In this document: piece after piece, positions 1-5,486 of the stretch
How positions within the stretch are numbered: position 1 is the stretch's first letter
Layout of the letters: the number at the start of each line of letters is the position of its first letter
Source of the DNA: Ignavibacteriaceae bacterium
GTDB taxonomy: Bacteria > Bacteroidota > Ignavibacteria > Ignavibacteriales > Ignavibacteriaceae
Length of the DNA: 9,090 bases
Assembly (NCBI GenBank): GCA_026193755.1
Contig: JAPHUI010000082.1
Location: 1-9,090 of the forward strand
Direction: 5' to 3'
Position numbers and translations under genes: made by a program
The notes under the pieces: generated by a model
Databases searched by the model: none
What the model saw: the letters and a program-made list of their open reading frames with translations, nothing else
What the model was told of the DNA's origin: nothing

Positions 1-285
1 CAAATGCTTGCAGTAGCACGTGCTCTTATTCCCGAACCAAAGCTTCTTTTATTAGATGAACCTTCACTAGGATTAGCTCCAAATCTTGTAAATGATTTAC
101 TTGATAAATTTGTTGAGCTTAATCAGAAACTTGGTATTACAATTCTGATTGTCGAACAGAAGGTGAATGATGTATTAAAAATTTCTAATAGAGTTTATAG
201 TTTGAAGCTCGGTGAAGTAGCATTTGAAGGGAAATCGAGGGAGCTAATAGGCAACAAAGAAAAACTGAAAGAATTGTTTCTTTGA
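1..285 (+). CDS. livF: LivF-like branched-chain amino acid ABC transporter ATP-binding protein, C-terminal part
   Basis: This is the 3' end of an ABC-transporter ATPase; the frame is open from base 1 (Gln codon) and the stop is at 283-285. The Walker B segment LLLLDEPSLGLAP with its D-loop follows a MLAVARAL helix, which normally comes straight after the ABC signature motif, so that motif and Walker A lie just off the left edge. The later ILIVEQKVNDVLKISNRVYSL segment matches the LivF type, in which the H-loop His is replaced by Gln after Glu. The family is about 235 residues, so roughly 140 are missing. LivF works at the cytoplasmic face with LivG and the LivHM permeases to import leucine, isoleucine, valine or related amides. 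The closest family is LivF, but substrate cannot be fixed from this fragment, and LptB or UrtE relatives are the alternatives. Confidence 0.82.
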   Translation, partial: QMLAVARALIPEPKLLLLDEPSLGLAPNLVNDLLDKFVELNQKLGITILIVEQKVNDVLKISNRVYSLKLGEVAFEGKSRELIGNKEKLKELFL

Positions 286-405
286 TACATTCAGTTATTT
301 TGAATTTAAATGAACATACTTGATTACTATTTTGTCTGATAAGTGTGTGATAATTCATCACTAAAATCGTAACTTGTTTAATATAAAATAGTTATGAATT
401 AAGTA

Positions 406-427
406 TCGACTCCCCGCACCTCCACCA
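406..427 (+). other. Orphan 3' end of tmRNA (ssrA) or tRNA-Ala; candidate attachment-site remnant
   Basis: The sequence reads as the 3' part of a tRNA-like domain: T-loop from T55 onward (TCGACT), T-stem 3' strand CCCCG, acceptor 3' strand CACCTCC, discriminator A and an encoded CCA. U70 with A73 is what alanine-accepting RNAs need opposite G3, which fits tmRNA and tRNA-Ala. The 5' strand of the T-stem (expected CGGGG) and a matching 5' acceptor (GGGGGTG or GGAGGTG) are absent from 286-405, which is AT-rich, so this is a fragment and not a gene. Integrases that use tmRNA or tRNA 3' ends leave exactly this kind of displaced copy. That role is inferred; no integrase is in the window. Confidence 0.6.
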
Positions 428-441
428 GTCTTCGTTTTGAG

Positions 442-464
442 TTTACCTGCCGTTGGCAGGCAAA
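442..464. repeat. Small GC-rich palindrome (CCTGCC-GTT-GGCAGG)
   Basis: A perfect 6-bp inverted repeat at 446-451/455-460 has a 3-base loop. It is extended by TTT/AAA at 442-444/462-464 across one A-C mismatch. It is strikingly GC-rich for its surroundings and lies 18 bases after the RNA fragment. It lacks a T-run on either strand, so it is a poor terminator. It resembles REP-like intergenic palindromes, but repetition elsewhere in the genome cannot be seen here. Confidence 0.45.
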
Positions 465-616
465 GCAAAAAAGAGTCCTTTATAATTTTTTTATTATGGT
501 CCTGCCTAAAAATTGCTTGTCTCACCGGTAAATGGATACCATTCATCAACCTTTAATTGCTAAAACTACTCCGATTCTCTAAGTTTAAATCAATAATAAT
601 AGTTAATTAGTCCATA

Positions 617-973
617 ATGGTAGGTTTAAACACAACGTACAATCCTGTAGTCAATAGCATTTACCAAATCATTTTGGTGAAAATTAAAAGCATATGGAAA
701 CTTCTAGGATTCGAAGTGTTAATTTGGATTTTTGGTTTGATTTATCTTGCCTTGATAAATTCTCCTGAAGCAACTCACTTTACAATTTGTCCACTCTCAA
801 ATCTTGGATTTAAATATTGCCCGGGATGCGGATTAGGAAATTCAATTTCATATCTATTTAGAGGAGATTTTGTTTCCTCTTTTCACTCACACCCCCTGGG
901 AATTTTTGCTTTGGTAATAATAATATTCAGAATAATTTCAATCATTAATAATAACCGGAGGAGACATGCCTAA
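617..973 (+). CDS. DUF2752 small membrane protein
   Basis: This 118-residue protein has the DUF2752 signature: Cys58, then CPGCG (Cys68 and Cys71), a GNSISYLFRGD stretch and FHSHPLG (His90, His92), followed by a membrane segment at about 93-111. A first membrane segment spans about 33-48. The conserved cysteines suggest metal or redox chemistry near the membrane surface, but the family's function is unknown to me. The C-terminus is basic (NNNRRRHA). The ATG at 617 has no Shine-Dalgarno site, and the N-terminal 20 residues are not clearly conserved, so an internal GTG at 677 is possible. The stop overlaps the start of the TM2 gene by 8 bases, implying co-translation. DUF2752 genes are often found beside TM2 genes in Bacteroidota. 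Confidence 0.85.
   Translation: MVGLNTTYNPVVNSIYQIILVKIKSIWKLLGFEVLIWIFGLIYLALINSPEATHFTICPLSNLGFKYCPGCGLGNSISYLFRGDFVSSFHSHPLGIFALVIIIFRIISIINNNRRRHA
957..963 (+). promoter_or_regulatory. Strong Shine-Dalgarno site of the TM2 gene
   Basis: GGAGGAG lies 2 bases before the ATG at 966, inside the end of the DUF2752 gene. It fixes the overlapping start of the downstream gene and supports translational coupling of the two. Confidence 0.65.
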
Positions 974-1322
974 TGTATTCCAATTAATGCCTAGTCTCGA
1001 AGGAGATGAAATGGCTTTTATACAAGAGTTGATTAAAGACTTCAATGACAACCAGGCGATGCAATTTGCAACTGCTTATATGGCGAGAAGAAAGGACCCC
1101 AGCAACATTTTAATATTTGCTGTCATAGGACTTCTTGGTGTAGCAGGAATTCAGAGATTTGTTCTAAATCAAGTAGGAATGGGAATTCTATATTTCCTTA
1201 CCGGTGGTTTATGTTTGATTGGTACCATCATCGATATTGTTAATCATAAAAAGCTTTCCTTTGAGTATAACTCCAAGCAAGCTCAACAAGTTGCAGGGAT
1301 GATGCGTAGTTTCTCATCGTAA
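966..1322 (+). CDS. TM2 domain-containing membrane protein
   Basis: This 118-residue protein has a soluble N-terminus (about 1-46) with the segment EGDEMAFIQELIKDFNDNQA and ARRKDP, a pattern I know from Bacteroidota TM2 proteins. A TM2 domain follows: a first membrane helix at about 47-62, the G-x-x-RF turn (GIQRF), and a second helix at about 71-92 with the glycine-rich LTGGLCLIGTIIDIV motif. TM2 domains are small two-helix membrane modules with no established general biochemical role. The gene starts inside the end of the DUF2752 gene after a GGAGGAG site and is closed by a hairpin terminator at 1334-1366, so the two form a two-gene unit. A shared role with the DUF2752 protein is inferred from this overlap. 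Confidence 0.88.
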   Translation: MPNVFQLMPSLEGDEMAFIQELIKDFNDNQAMQFATAYMARRKDPSNILIFAVIGLLGVAGIQRFVLNQVGMGILYFLTGGLCLIGTIIDIVNHKKLSFEYNSKQAQQVAGMMRSFSS

Positions 1323-1333
1323 AATACTTTATT

Positions 1334-1366
1334 TGGGAAGCTGTACAATTAATAGCTTCCCATTTT
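1334..1366 (+). terminator. Rho-independent terminator after the TM2 gene
   Basis: GGGAAGCT at 1335-1342 pairs perfectly with AGCTTCCC at 1354-1361 across an 11-base loop, and T1334-A1362 extends the stem. A TTTTATT tract follows. It begins 11 bases after the TM2 stop and separates the DUF2752-TM2 pair from dapF. Confidence 0.8.
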
Positions 1367-1400
1367 ATTATCTCTTATCATCAATAACTGACACTGATTT

Positions 1401-1408
1401 TATCTTTG
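1401..1408 (+). promoter_or_regulatory. Candidate Bacteroidota-type -7 element before dapF
   Basis: TATCTTTG matches the TAnnTTTG -7 consensus of Bacteroidota primary sigma promoters. It lies between the upstream terminator and the dapF ATG at 1445, a sensible place for a promoter. No TTTG was found at the expected spacing upstream, and in AT-rich DNA chance matches are common. Confidence 0.3.
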
Positions 1409-1444
1409 TTTGCTTCCTTAGCTTCGTTTAAATTTGATTTAATT

Positions 1445-2278
1445 ATGGATAAGATTTTTTTTACAAAAATGAGCGGTGCTGGTAATGACTTTATCATTTT
1501 GGATAGAAGGCAAAATGATAAATTTCAAGTAACAAAAGATATCATCCCAAAATTATGCAACCGACGGAATGGTATCGGTGCTGATGGACTTATTACAATT
1601 GAAGATTCCAGCAATCATAATTTTATAATGAATTATTACAATGCTGATGGATCAACAGGAAGTTTGTGTGCGAATGGTGCAAGGTGTGCTTTACTCTTTG
1701 CTTCAAAATCGGGCAGAATTAAAGGTAAATCCTCTAATTTTCTTTCAAATAATGTTGAATATAAAGGTGAGATTATTTCAGATACGCAAATAAAGTTCTA
1801 CCTGAATTCACCTAAAAAAATCAAATATAATTTTAAAATAAAAGCTGGCGGTAAATTAATTAATGCTCATTATGCTGATACCGGCTCACCTCACGTTGTA
1901 ATAGATATTAATGAATCAGAAGGATTTCTTCCTTTGCTTGATCAGGTTCCTGTAGATTTGTTGGGAAGAGAGATAAGATATTTATCTGAGTTTACACCGG
2001 ATGGAACTAATGTCAACTTTATTAATGTTAAGGACAAAATTATTTATATTCGAACCTACGAAAGAGGTGTGGAAGCAGAAACTTTAGCTTGCGGAACTGG
2101 CTCAGTTGCTGCAGCTTTAATTTGCTATGTAACTCATAAAATTCCTCCACCGGTTGAAATTTTTACTAAAGGGAATGAAAAATTATTAGTAAATTTTGAT
2201 GTGGAAAATTCAAAAGTTAAAAACTTGTCACTTACTGGTCCGGCTAAAATAGTATTTACCGGAGAAATGATAATTTAA
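1445..2278 (+). CDS. dapF: Diaminopimelate epimerase
   Basis: DapF interconverts LL- and meso-diaminopimelate in the cytoplasm, the penultimate step to lysine and the source of the peptidoglycan cross-linking residue. The 277-residue length is normal for the family. The N-terminus FTKMSGAGNDFIILD is the family hallmark. The two catalytic cysteines are present: Cys75 in NADGSTGSLCANGARC and Cys216 in ERGVEAETLACGTGS. Substrate-contact segments TGSPHVV (about 147-153) and PDGTNVNF (about 185-192) are also intact. I chose the ATG at 1445 because the family begins a few residues before the KMSGAGNDF motif; an in-frame TTG at 1406 would add 13 unconserved residues. There is no clear Shine-Dalgarno site. 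The next gene starts 14 bases after the stop. Confidence 0.96.
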   Translation: MDKIFFTKMSGAGNDFIILDRRQNDKFQVTKDIIPKLCNRRNGIGADGLITIEDSSNHNFIMNYYNADGSTGSLCANGARCALLFASKSGRIKGKSSNFLSNNVEYKGEIISDTQIKFYLNSPKKIKYNFKIKAGGKLINAHYADTGSPHVVIDINESEGFLPLLDQVPVDLLGREIRYLSEFTPDGTNVNFINVKDKIIYIRTYERGVEAETLACGTGSVAAALICYVTHKIPPPVEIFTKGNEKLLVNFDVENSKVKNLSLTGPAKIVFTGEMII

Positions 2279-2292
2279 AATTCGGAGAACAA

Positions 2293-2592
2293 ATGTCCAA
2301 AGTCTTATTCACAATAAACTATGAAATCGATAGTGATAAAAAAGAAGAATATATAAGAACGATTCGAGAACTAAAAAACTTGATCAAGGCGGAAGGTCTT
2401 GAGAGTTATTCTGTATATGAAGTTAAAGGGAAACCAAATCGTTTTCAGGAACAATACATATTCAGTTCCGATGAAGCTTTTGAAAATTTTGAAGATGATA
2501 CCGATGAACGAATTAATATCCTTATAACAAAAATTAGCGGAATGACAGTAGATCACTCAACTAAGTATACCACCTCTTTAGAATTATTGTAA
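2293..2592 (+). CDS. Small uncharacterised protein downstream of dapF
   Basis: This 99-residue, acidic, soluble protein has no signal peptide or membrane segment. The N-terminus (VLFTINYEIDSDKKEEYIRTIRELKNLI) and middle (YSVYEVKGKPNRFQEQYIFSSDEAFENF) read as beta-alpha-beta units like those of the dimeric alpha/beta-barrel (antibiotic biosynthesis monooxygenase-like) fold: strand, long amphipathic helix, then two strands with an F-x-E-x-Y-x-F pattern and a short helix. This fold resemblance is inferred from pattern only, and I do not recognise a named family. The start is supported by CGGAGA 5 bases before the ATG. It lies 14 bases after dapF and is probably co-transcribed with it. Confidence 0.75.
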   Translation: MSKVLFTINYEIDSDKKEEYIRTIRELKNLIKAEGLESYSVYEVKGKPNRFQEQYIFSSDEAFENFEDDTDERINILITKISGMTVDHSTKYTTSLELL

Positions 2593-2771
2593 CTAAGATC
2601 AGCTTCTATCAAGCATCATCTTTCTTTATTATATAAGTGTTTAAGGTAGTTAAGCCGACCTAGACATCTAATCAGAAATTCTTTCGTCAAATTCCTCAAT
2701 AGTTTTTGCAGAAAGAGCCATTTTATAAAAATTTCAAGCCTTTTTTAGGGAATAATATTTGTGAAGAACCA

Positions 2772-2793
2772 TTGTCTGCATAGAGTCAGACAA
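2772..2793. repeat. Inverted repeat upstream of the outer-membrane protein gene
   Basis: TTGTCTG at 2772-2778 and CAGACAA at 2787-2793 form a perfect 7-bp inverted repeat with an 8-base spacer, 45 bases before the ATG at 2838. It could be a regulator binding site or a leader hairpin. No T-run follows, so it is not a simple terminator. Confidence 0.4.
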
Positions 2794-2825
2794 AGGTTGT
2801 TTGAGTTAAAATAATAATTATTCCC

Positions 2826-2833
2826 AAAGGAGG
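2826..2833 (+). promoter_or_regulatory. Strong Shine-Dalgarno site of the outer-membrane protein gene
   Basis: AAAGGAGG, a near-perfect anti-16S complement, lies 4 bases before the ATG at 2838. It is the best ribosome-binding site in the window and suggests high expression. Confidence 0.7.
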
Positions 2834-2837
2834 AAAT

Positions 2838-4112
2838 ATGAAATTTTCCAAATTCCTAATTACTGCTTTTTTAATCCTGGCAGTTTCTGTTGCTTATTCA
2901 CAAGAAATTAAAAAAACCGGTGGATATGCACGACTAGCCGGGATGGGCTCAAACCCATATGTAATCGATCCTTTTTTTAATACAGTAAACCCTGCATGGA
3001 ATGCAGTCTATAATAATTTTGTGATAGGTGATCTTGGCTCATCTGCAGGTGCTCCTTTTTCTGCCGGAGGTTACGGGCAGTATCTCGCAGGAAGTTTTCA
3101 AATCGGTGACGCATGGACACTGGGTGGAATACTAGCAAGAAATGATTTCAATGGTATGTCCATCGCCTTACTAGATCCGGGTTCCAATAGCTCATCGACC
3201 TGGTCATACCCTGGTGTTGTATCAACTGTAAATGGAATTGCAGGTGTAGGTAGTGTAGTTCCCCTGGATAACAATCTTGAAGTTATCGGAACTTATTCTT
3301 TTAGCAGAACAAAAGTGGGTTTGGGAATTGCTTATGCCCACACAAGTAATGACGTTAATCCACCAACTGGTGGCTCGACAGAAGGATCAGCTAGTCAATT
3401 TGGTTTTAATCTGGGTGTAATTTCTGATCTGACAAGATCTTTAAAACTCGATATTGGCGCATCACTTGTTCTGCCAAGTACGAGTTATAAACCAGATACC
3501 TTAAATGAAACCAGTGCAAGCCAGACTATAATTACGGTTAATGGTAGGGCATTCTGGAAATTGAATAATAAGCTAAAGCTTGTTCCCCTGATTCTTTTCT
3601 CTACAGAGAGTGGATCAATAGATTCAGGTGGAATTTCTGCTGCATCAGTAGATATGCCATCTTTTACCTGGTTTGAATTTGGCGTGGGACTTAATTACCA
3701 GATTGGTGATTTCTTAATTGCTGGTGGTGCTATCTTCTCAACATCTAGTTTAACATATCCAGCTGTGAATAATGTATCACCTGAATTAAGTTTGAGTGAG
3801 ACGAGATTCCCAATTTGGAATATTGGTGTTGAATGGAATATGCTTGAATGGTTTGTTGGAAGATTAGGTTATGTAGCCTCTTCCGGTTCAAGAAGCTATG
3901 ATGTCCCAAATACTGCAACCTCAAAAACTGAATATGTCCAAACCTTTTTTGGTCCTTCTCAAATGGGTGCAACTGTTGGTGTAGGTTTTAGATTCGGAGA
4001 TTTCTCACTTGATGCAACTGTTAATGAAGATGTGCTCAGACAAGGGTTCAATACCATCGGAGGTGGAGGACCAACCTTTGCTTATCTTACTGCAAGTTAC
4101 GCGCTGCCATAA
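2838..4112 (+). CDS. Outer-membrane beta-barrel protein, FadL/PorV-like
   Basis: This 424-residue protein has a clear signal peptide (KFSK, hydrophobic core at about 7-18, likely cleavage AYS|Q after residue 21). The mature N-terminus has YARLAGMGSNPYVIDPFFNTVNPAWN, resembling the plug-region NPA motif of the FadL/PorV superfamily. The rest alternates glycine-rich turns with amphipathic strands typical of an outer-membrane barrel (such as GLGIAYAHTS, FGVGLNYQIGDFLIAGG, GATVGVGFRFGDFSLDA). The final residues are ASYALP, so the chain does not end in the aromatic residue common in barrels. It could carry hydrophobic molecules or act as a PorV-like secretion partner; the sequence does not decide. 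It is monocistronic: strong Shine-Dalgarno site, 245 bases of non-coding DNA before it, and a strong terminator after it. Confidence 0.8.
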   Translation: MKFSKFLITAFLILAVSVAYSQEIKKTGGYARLAGMGSNPYVIDPFFNTVNPAWNAVYNNFVIGDLGSSAGAPFSAGGYGQYLAGSFQIGDAWTLGGILARNDFNGMSIALLDPGSNSSSTWSYPGVVSTVNGIAGVGSVVPLDNNLEVIGTYSFSRTKVGLGIAYAHTSNDVNPPTGGSTEGSASQFGFNLGVISDLTRSLKLDIGASLVLPSTSYKPDTLNETSASQTIITVNGRAFWKLNNKLKLVPLILFSTESGSIDSGGISAASVDMPSFTWFEFGVGLNYQIGDFLIAGGAIFSTSSLTYPAVNNVSPELSLSETRFPIWNIGVEWNMLEWFVGRLGYVASSGSRSYDVPNTATSKTEYVQTFFGPSQMGATVGVGFRFGDFSLDATVNEDVLRQGFNTIGGGGPTFAYLTASYALP

Positions 4113-4124
4113 CAAATCATTGTG

Positions 4125-4156
4125 GAAGGCATTCAATTTTGAATGCCTTCTTTTTT
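4125..4156 (+). terminator. Strong Rho-independent terminator after the outer-membrane protein gene
   Basis: GAAGGCATTCAA at 4125-4136 is the exact reverse complement of 4139-4150, giving an 11-12 bp perfect stem with a tiny loop, followed directly by TTTTTT at 4151-4156. It starts 12 bases after the stop codon and separates the barrel gene from the PHP gene. Confidence 0.92.
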
Positions 4157-4232
4157 ATCCATTTCTAATTTCTTCATTTCACTAGTACTTTAATCTTGTT
4201 AAATTTCCTTTTAATAATAATCTTTTATCTTT

Positions 4233-5282
4233 ATGATTGAATACATAGGTGTCGCACATGTTCATTCCCTGTTTTCAGATGGAACTGGGGAAGTGCCTGA
4301 AATAGCAAAGTATGCTGAAGAATCAAATCTGGATTTTATTCTTCTGACAGATCATAATACTTTGAGAGCACTTCACGAAGGATATGAGAAATGGTATGGT
4401 AAGACACTTTGTTTGATCGGGTGTGAGATAAATGATAAAGAAAATAGAAATCATTATCTGGCTTTTGGAATTAATGAAGCCTATTCTACCCGAATGCCGG
4501 CAAAAGAGTATGTAAGAAAAGTAAAGGAAGCTGGTGGAATTGGTTTCATTGCTCATCCGCATGAAAAAAGAAATCATATGAAAGAGCATCCGCCGTATCC
4601 ATGGGTAGACTGGAGCATTGAAGATTTTGACGGAATAGAAATTTGGAATCATATGTCAGAATGGATGGAGAACCTGACAGAACAAAACAAGTATAATTCT
4701 TTTCTGCATCCTCTAAGGTCAATAACTTCTCCACCTGAGGAAACACTTAAACTGTGGGATGAACTTAATTTAAAACGAAAGGTAGTTGGAATTGGTGGTG
4801 TTGATGCGCACGCTCACAAGCAAAACCTTTTTGGATTTTTTGAAGTGGAAATTTTTCCTTATAAAGTTTTGTTCAAATCAATCCATAATCATGTTCTCCT
4901 GCCTTCGCCACCTGTAAAAGGAAACAGCAAACAAAAAATTGCAAAATCAAAAGCAGCTATTTATGAAGCACTGGCTTACGGTAGATCTTTTATAGCCAAT
5001 GATTATCATGCAAATTCAAAAGGATTTCAGTTTTTTGTTAAATCTGGTAAAAAGAAATTTTCTATGGGGGATTACCTGGATTTTTCTGAAAAGATTTCTT
5101 TATATGTATCTTTACCTGTTCCAAGTGCTGATATAAGAATTGTTTGTAATGGTGATGTAATTGCAACCATTCAATCTCATAAAGCTGAATTGGAGGTAAA
5201 AAAGCCTGGTGTTTACCGGGTTGAAGTTTACTATTTCAACAAAGCCTGGATTTTTTCAAATCATATTAGGGTTGGAATTTAG
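4233..5282 (+). CDS. PHP domain-containing metal-dependent phosphoesterase
   Basis: This 349-residue protein has the four PHP metal-binding motifs in order: HVHSLFSDG (His9, His11, Asp16), LLTDHN (Asp40, His41), Glu65 with HPHEKR (His108, His110), and GVDAHAHK (Asp191, His193). These hold a di- or tri-metal centre for phosphoester hydrolysis. There is no signal peptide, so it is cytoplasmic. From about residue 295 a beta-rich C-terminal part (ADIRIVCNGDVIATI through PGVYRVEVYY and AWIFSNHIRV) looks like a small beta-sandwich seen in stand-alone PHP proteins. The natural substrate is unknown; nucleotide or oligonucleotide phosphates are plausible by analogy with characterised family members. 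There is no Shine-Dalgarno site at the ATG. It sits between a strong terminator and a tRNA gene, so it is a single-gene unit or is co-transcribed with the tRNA. Confidence 0.9.
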   Translation: MIEYIGVAHVHSLFSDGTGEVPEIAKYAEESNLDFILLTDHNTLRALHEGYEKWYGKTLCLIGCEINDKENRNHYLAFGINEAYSTRMPAKEYVRKVKEAGGIGFIAHPHEKRNHMKEHPPYPWVDWSIEDFDGIEIWNHMSEWMENLTEQNKYNSFLHPLRSITSPPEETLKLWDELNLKRKVVGIGGVDAHAHKQNLFGFFEVEIFPYKVLFKSIHNHVLLPSPPVKGNSKQKIAKSKAAIYEALAYGRSFIANDYHANSKGFQFFVKSGKKKFSMGDYLDFSEKISLYVSLPVPSADIRIVCNGDVIATIQSHKAELEVKKPGVYRVEVYYFNKAWIFSNHIRVGI

Positions 5283-5328
5283 AAAAAAAACTGAATTTAT
5301 TAGCATTTTGAAGACTTTTCCATATTAT

Positions 5329-5402
5329 GCGCCCATAGTTCAACTGGATAGAACGTCGGATTCCGGTTCCGAAGGTTGGAGGTTCAAGTCCTCCTGGGCG
5401 TA
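5329..5402 (+). tRNA. tRNA-Arg (anticodon CCG)
   Basis: A full cloverleaf folds by hand: acceptor GCGCCCA (5329-5335) with TGGGCGT (5395-5401), U8-A9, D-stem GTTC/GAAC with GG in the loop, anticodon stem TCGGA/TCCGA, anticodon CCG at 5363-5365, T-stem GGAGG/CCTCC with loop TTCAAGT, and discriminator A at 5402. All stems pair fully except a G1-U72 wobble. CCA is not encoded. It reads the CGG arginine codon, rare in AT-rich genes. It lies 46 bases after the PHP gene. Confidence 0.97.
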
Positions 5403-5435
5403 CATAATTAAATGGAACATTGTGAATAAAAGTGT

Positions 5436-5443
5436 TATTTTTG
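5436..5443 (+). promoter_or_regulatory. Candidate Bacteroidota-type -7 element before the TPR gene
   Basis: TATTTTTG matches TAnnTTTG and lies 43 bases before the ATG at 5487. A TTG at 5420-5422 is only 13 bases upstream, shorter than the usual spacing, so the match may be chance. Confidence 0.28.
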
Positions 5444-5486
5444 CAAGGTTTTTTAATTAAATAATTGCTAAATACAGGATATATTA

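Larger units (their letters stand above)
286..616. other. Gene-free stretch with tmRNA/tRNA-Ala 3' fragment and a palindrome
   Basis: No credible protein gene lies here; the one reverse-strand ORF (361-549) has no recognisable protein character and runs through the RNA fragment. The stretch holds a small inverted repeat at 347-361 (GTGAT/ATCAC, 5-base loop), the 3' end of a tmRNA or tRNA-Ala gene at 406-427, and a CCTGCC/GGCAGG palindrome at 446-460. A second CCTGCCT echo occurs near 503. No clear hairpin terminator for the ABC gene was found directly after its stop. Confidence 0.6.

Noticed and set aside
347..361. GTGAT-AATTC-ATCAC inverted repeat as a terminator of the ABC gene
   Set aside because: The stem is only 5 bp and no T-run follows, so it is within what chance gives in AT-rich DNA.
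361..549. Reverse-strand 62-residue ORF in the gene-free stretch
   Set aside because: It reads through the tmRNA/tRNA-like fragment and the palindrome, has no family features, and starts without a ribosome-binding site.
1406..1444. Upstream TTG start for dapF
   Set aside because: The extra 13 residues are not part of the DapF family pattern, and the TTG overlaps the candidate promoter element TATCTTTG.
2668..2721. Reverse-strand 17-codon ORF reading MALSAKTIEEFDERISD
   Set aside because: The composition looks protein-like and could be a gene remnant, but it is too short, has no ribosome-binding site and shows no extension past its stop.
5209..5460. 83-residue + strand ORF overlapping the PHP gene end
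   Set aside because: It runs straight through tRNA-Arg in another frame; the QLDRTSDSGSEGWRF part is simply translated tRNA sequence.
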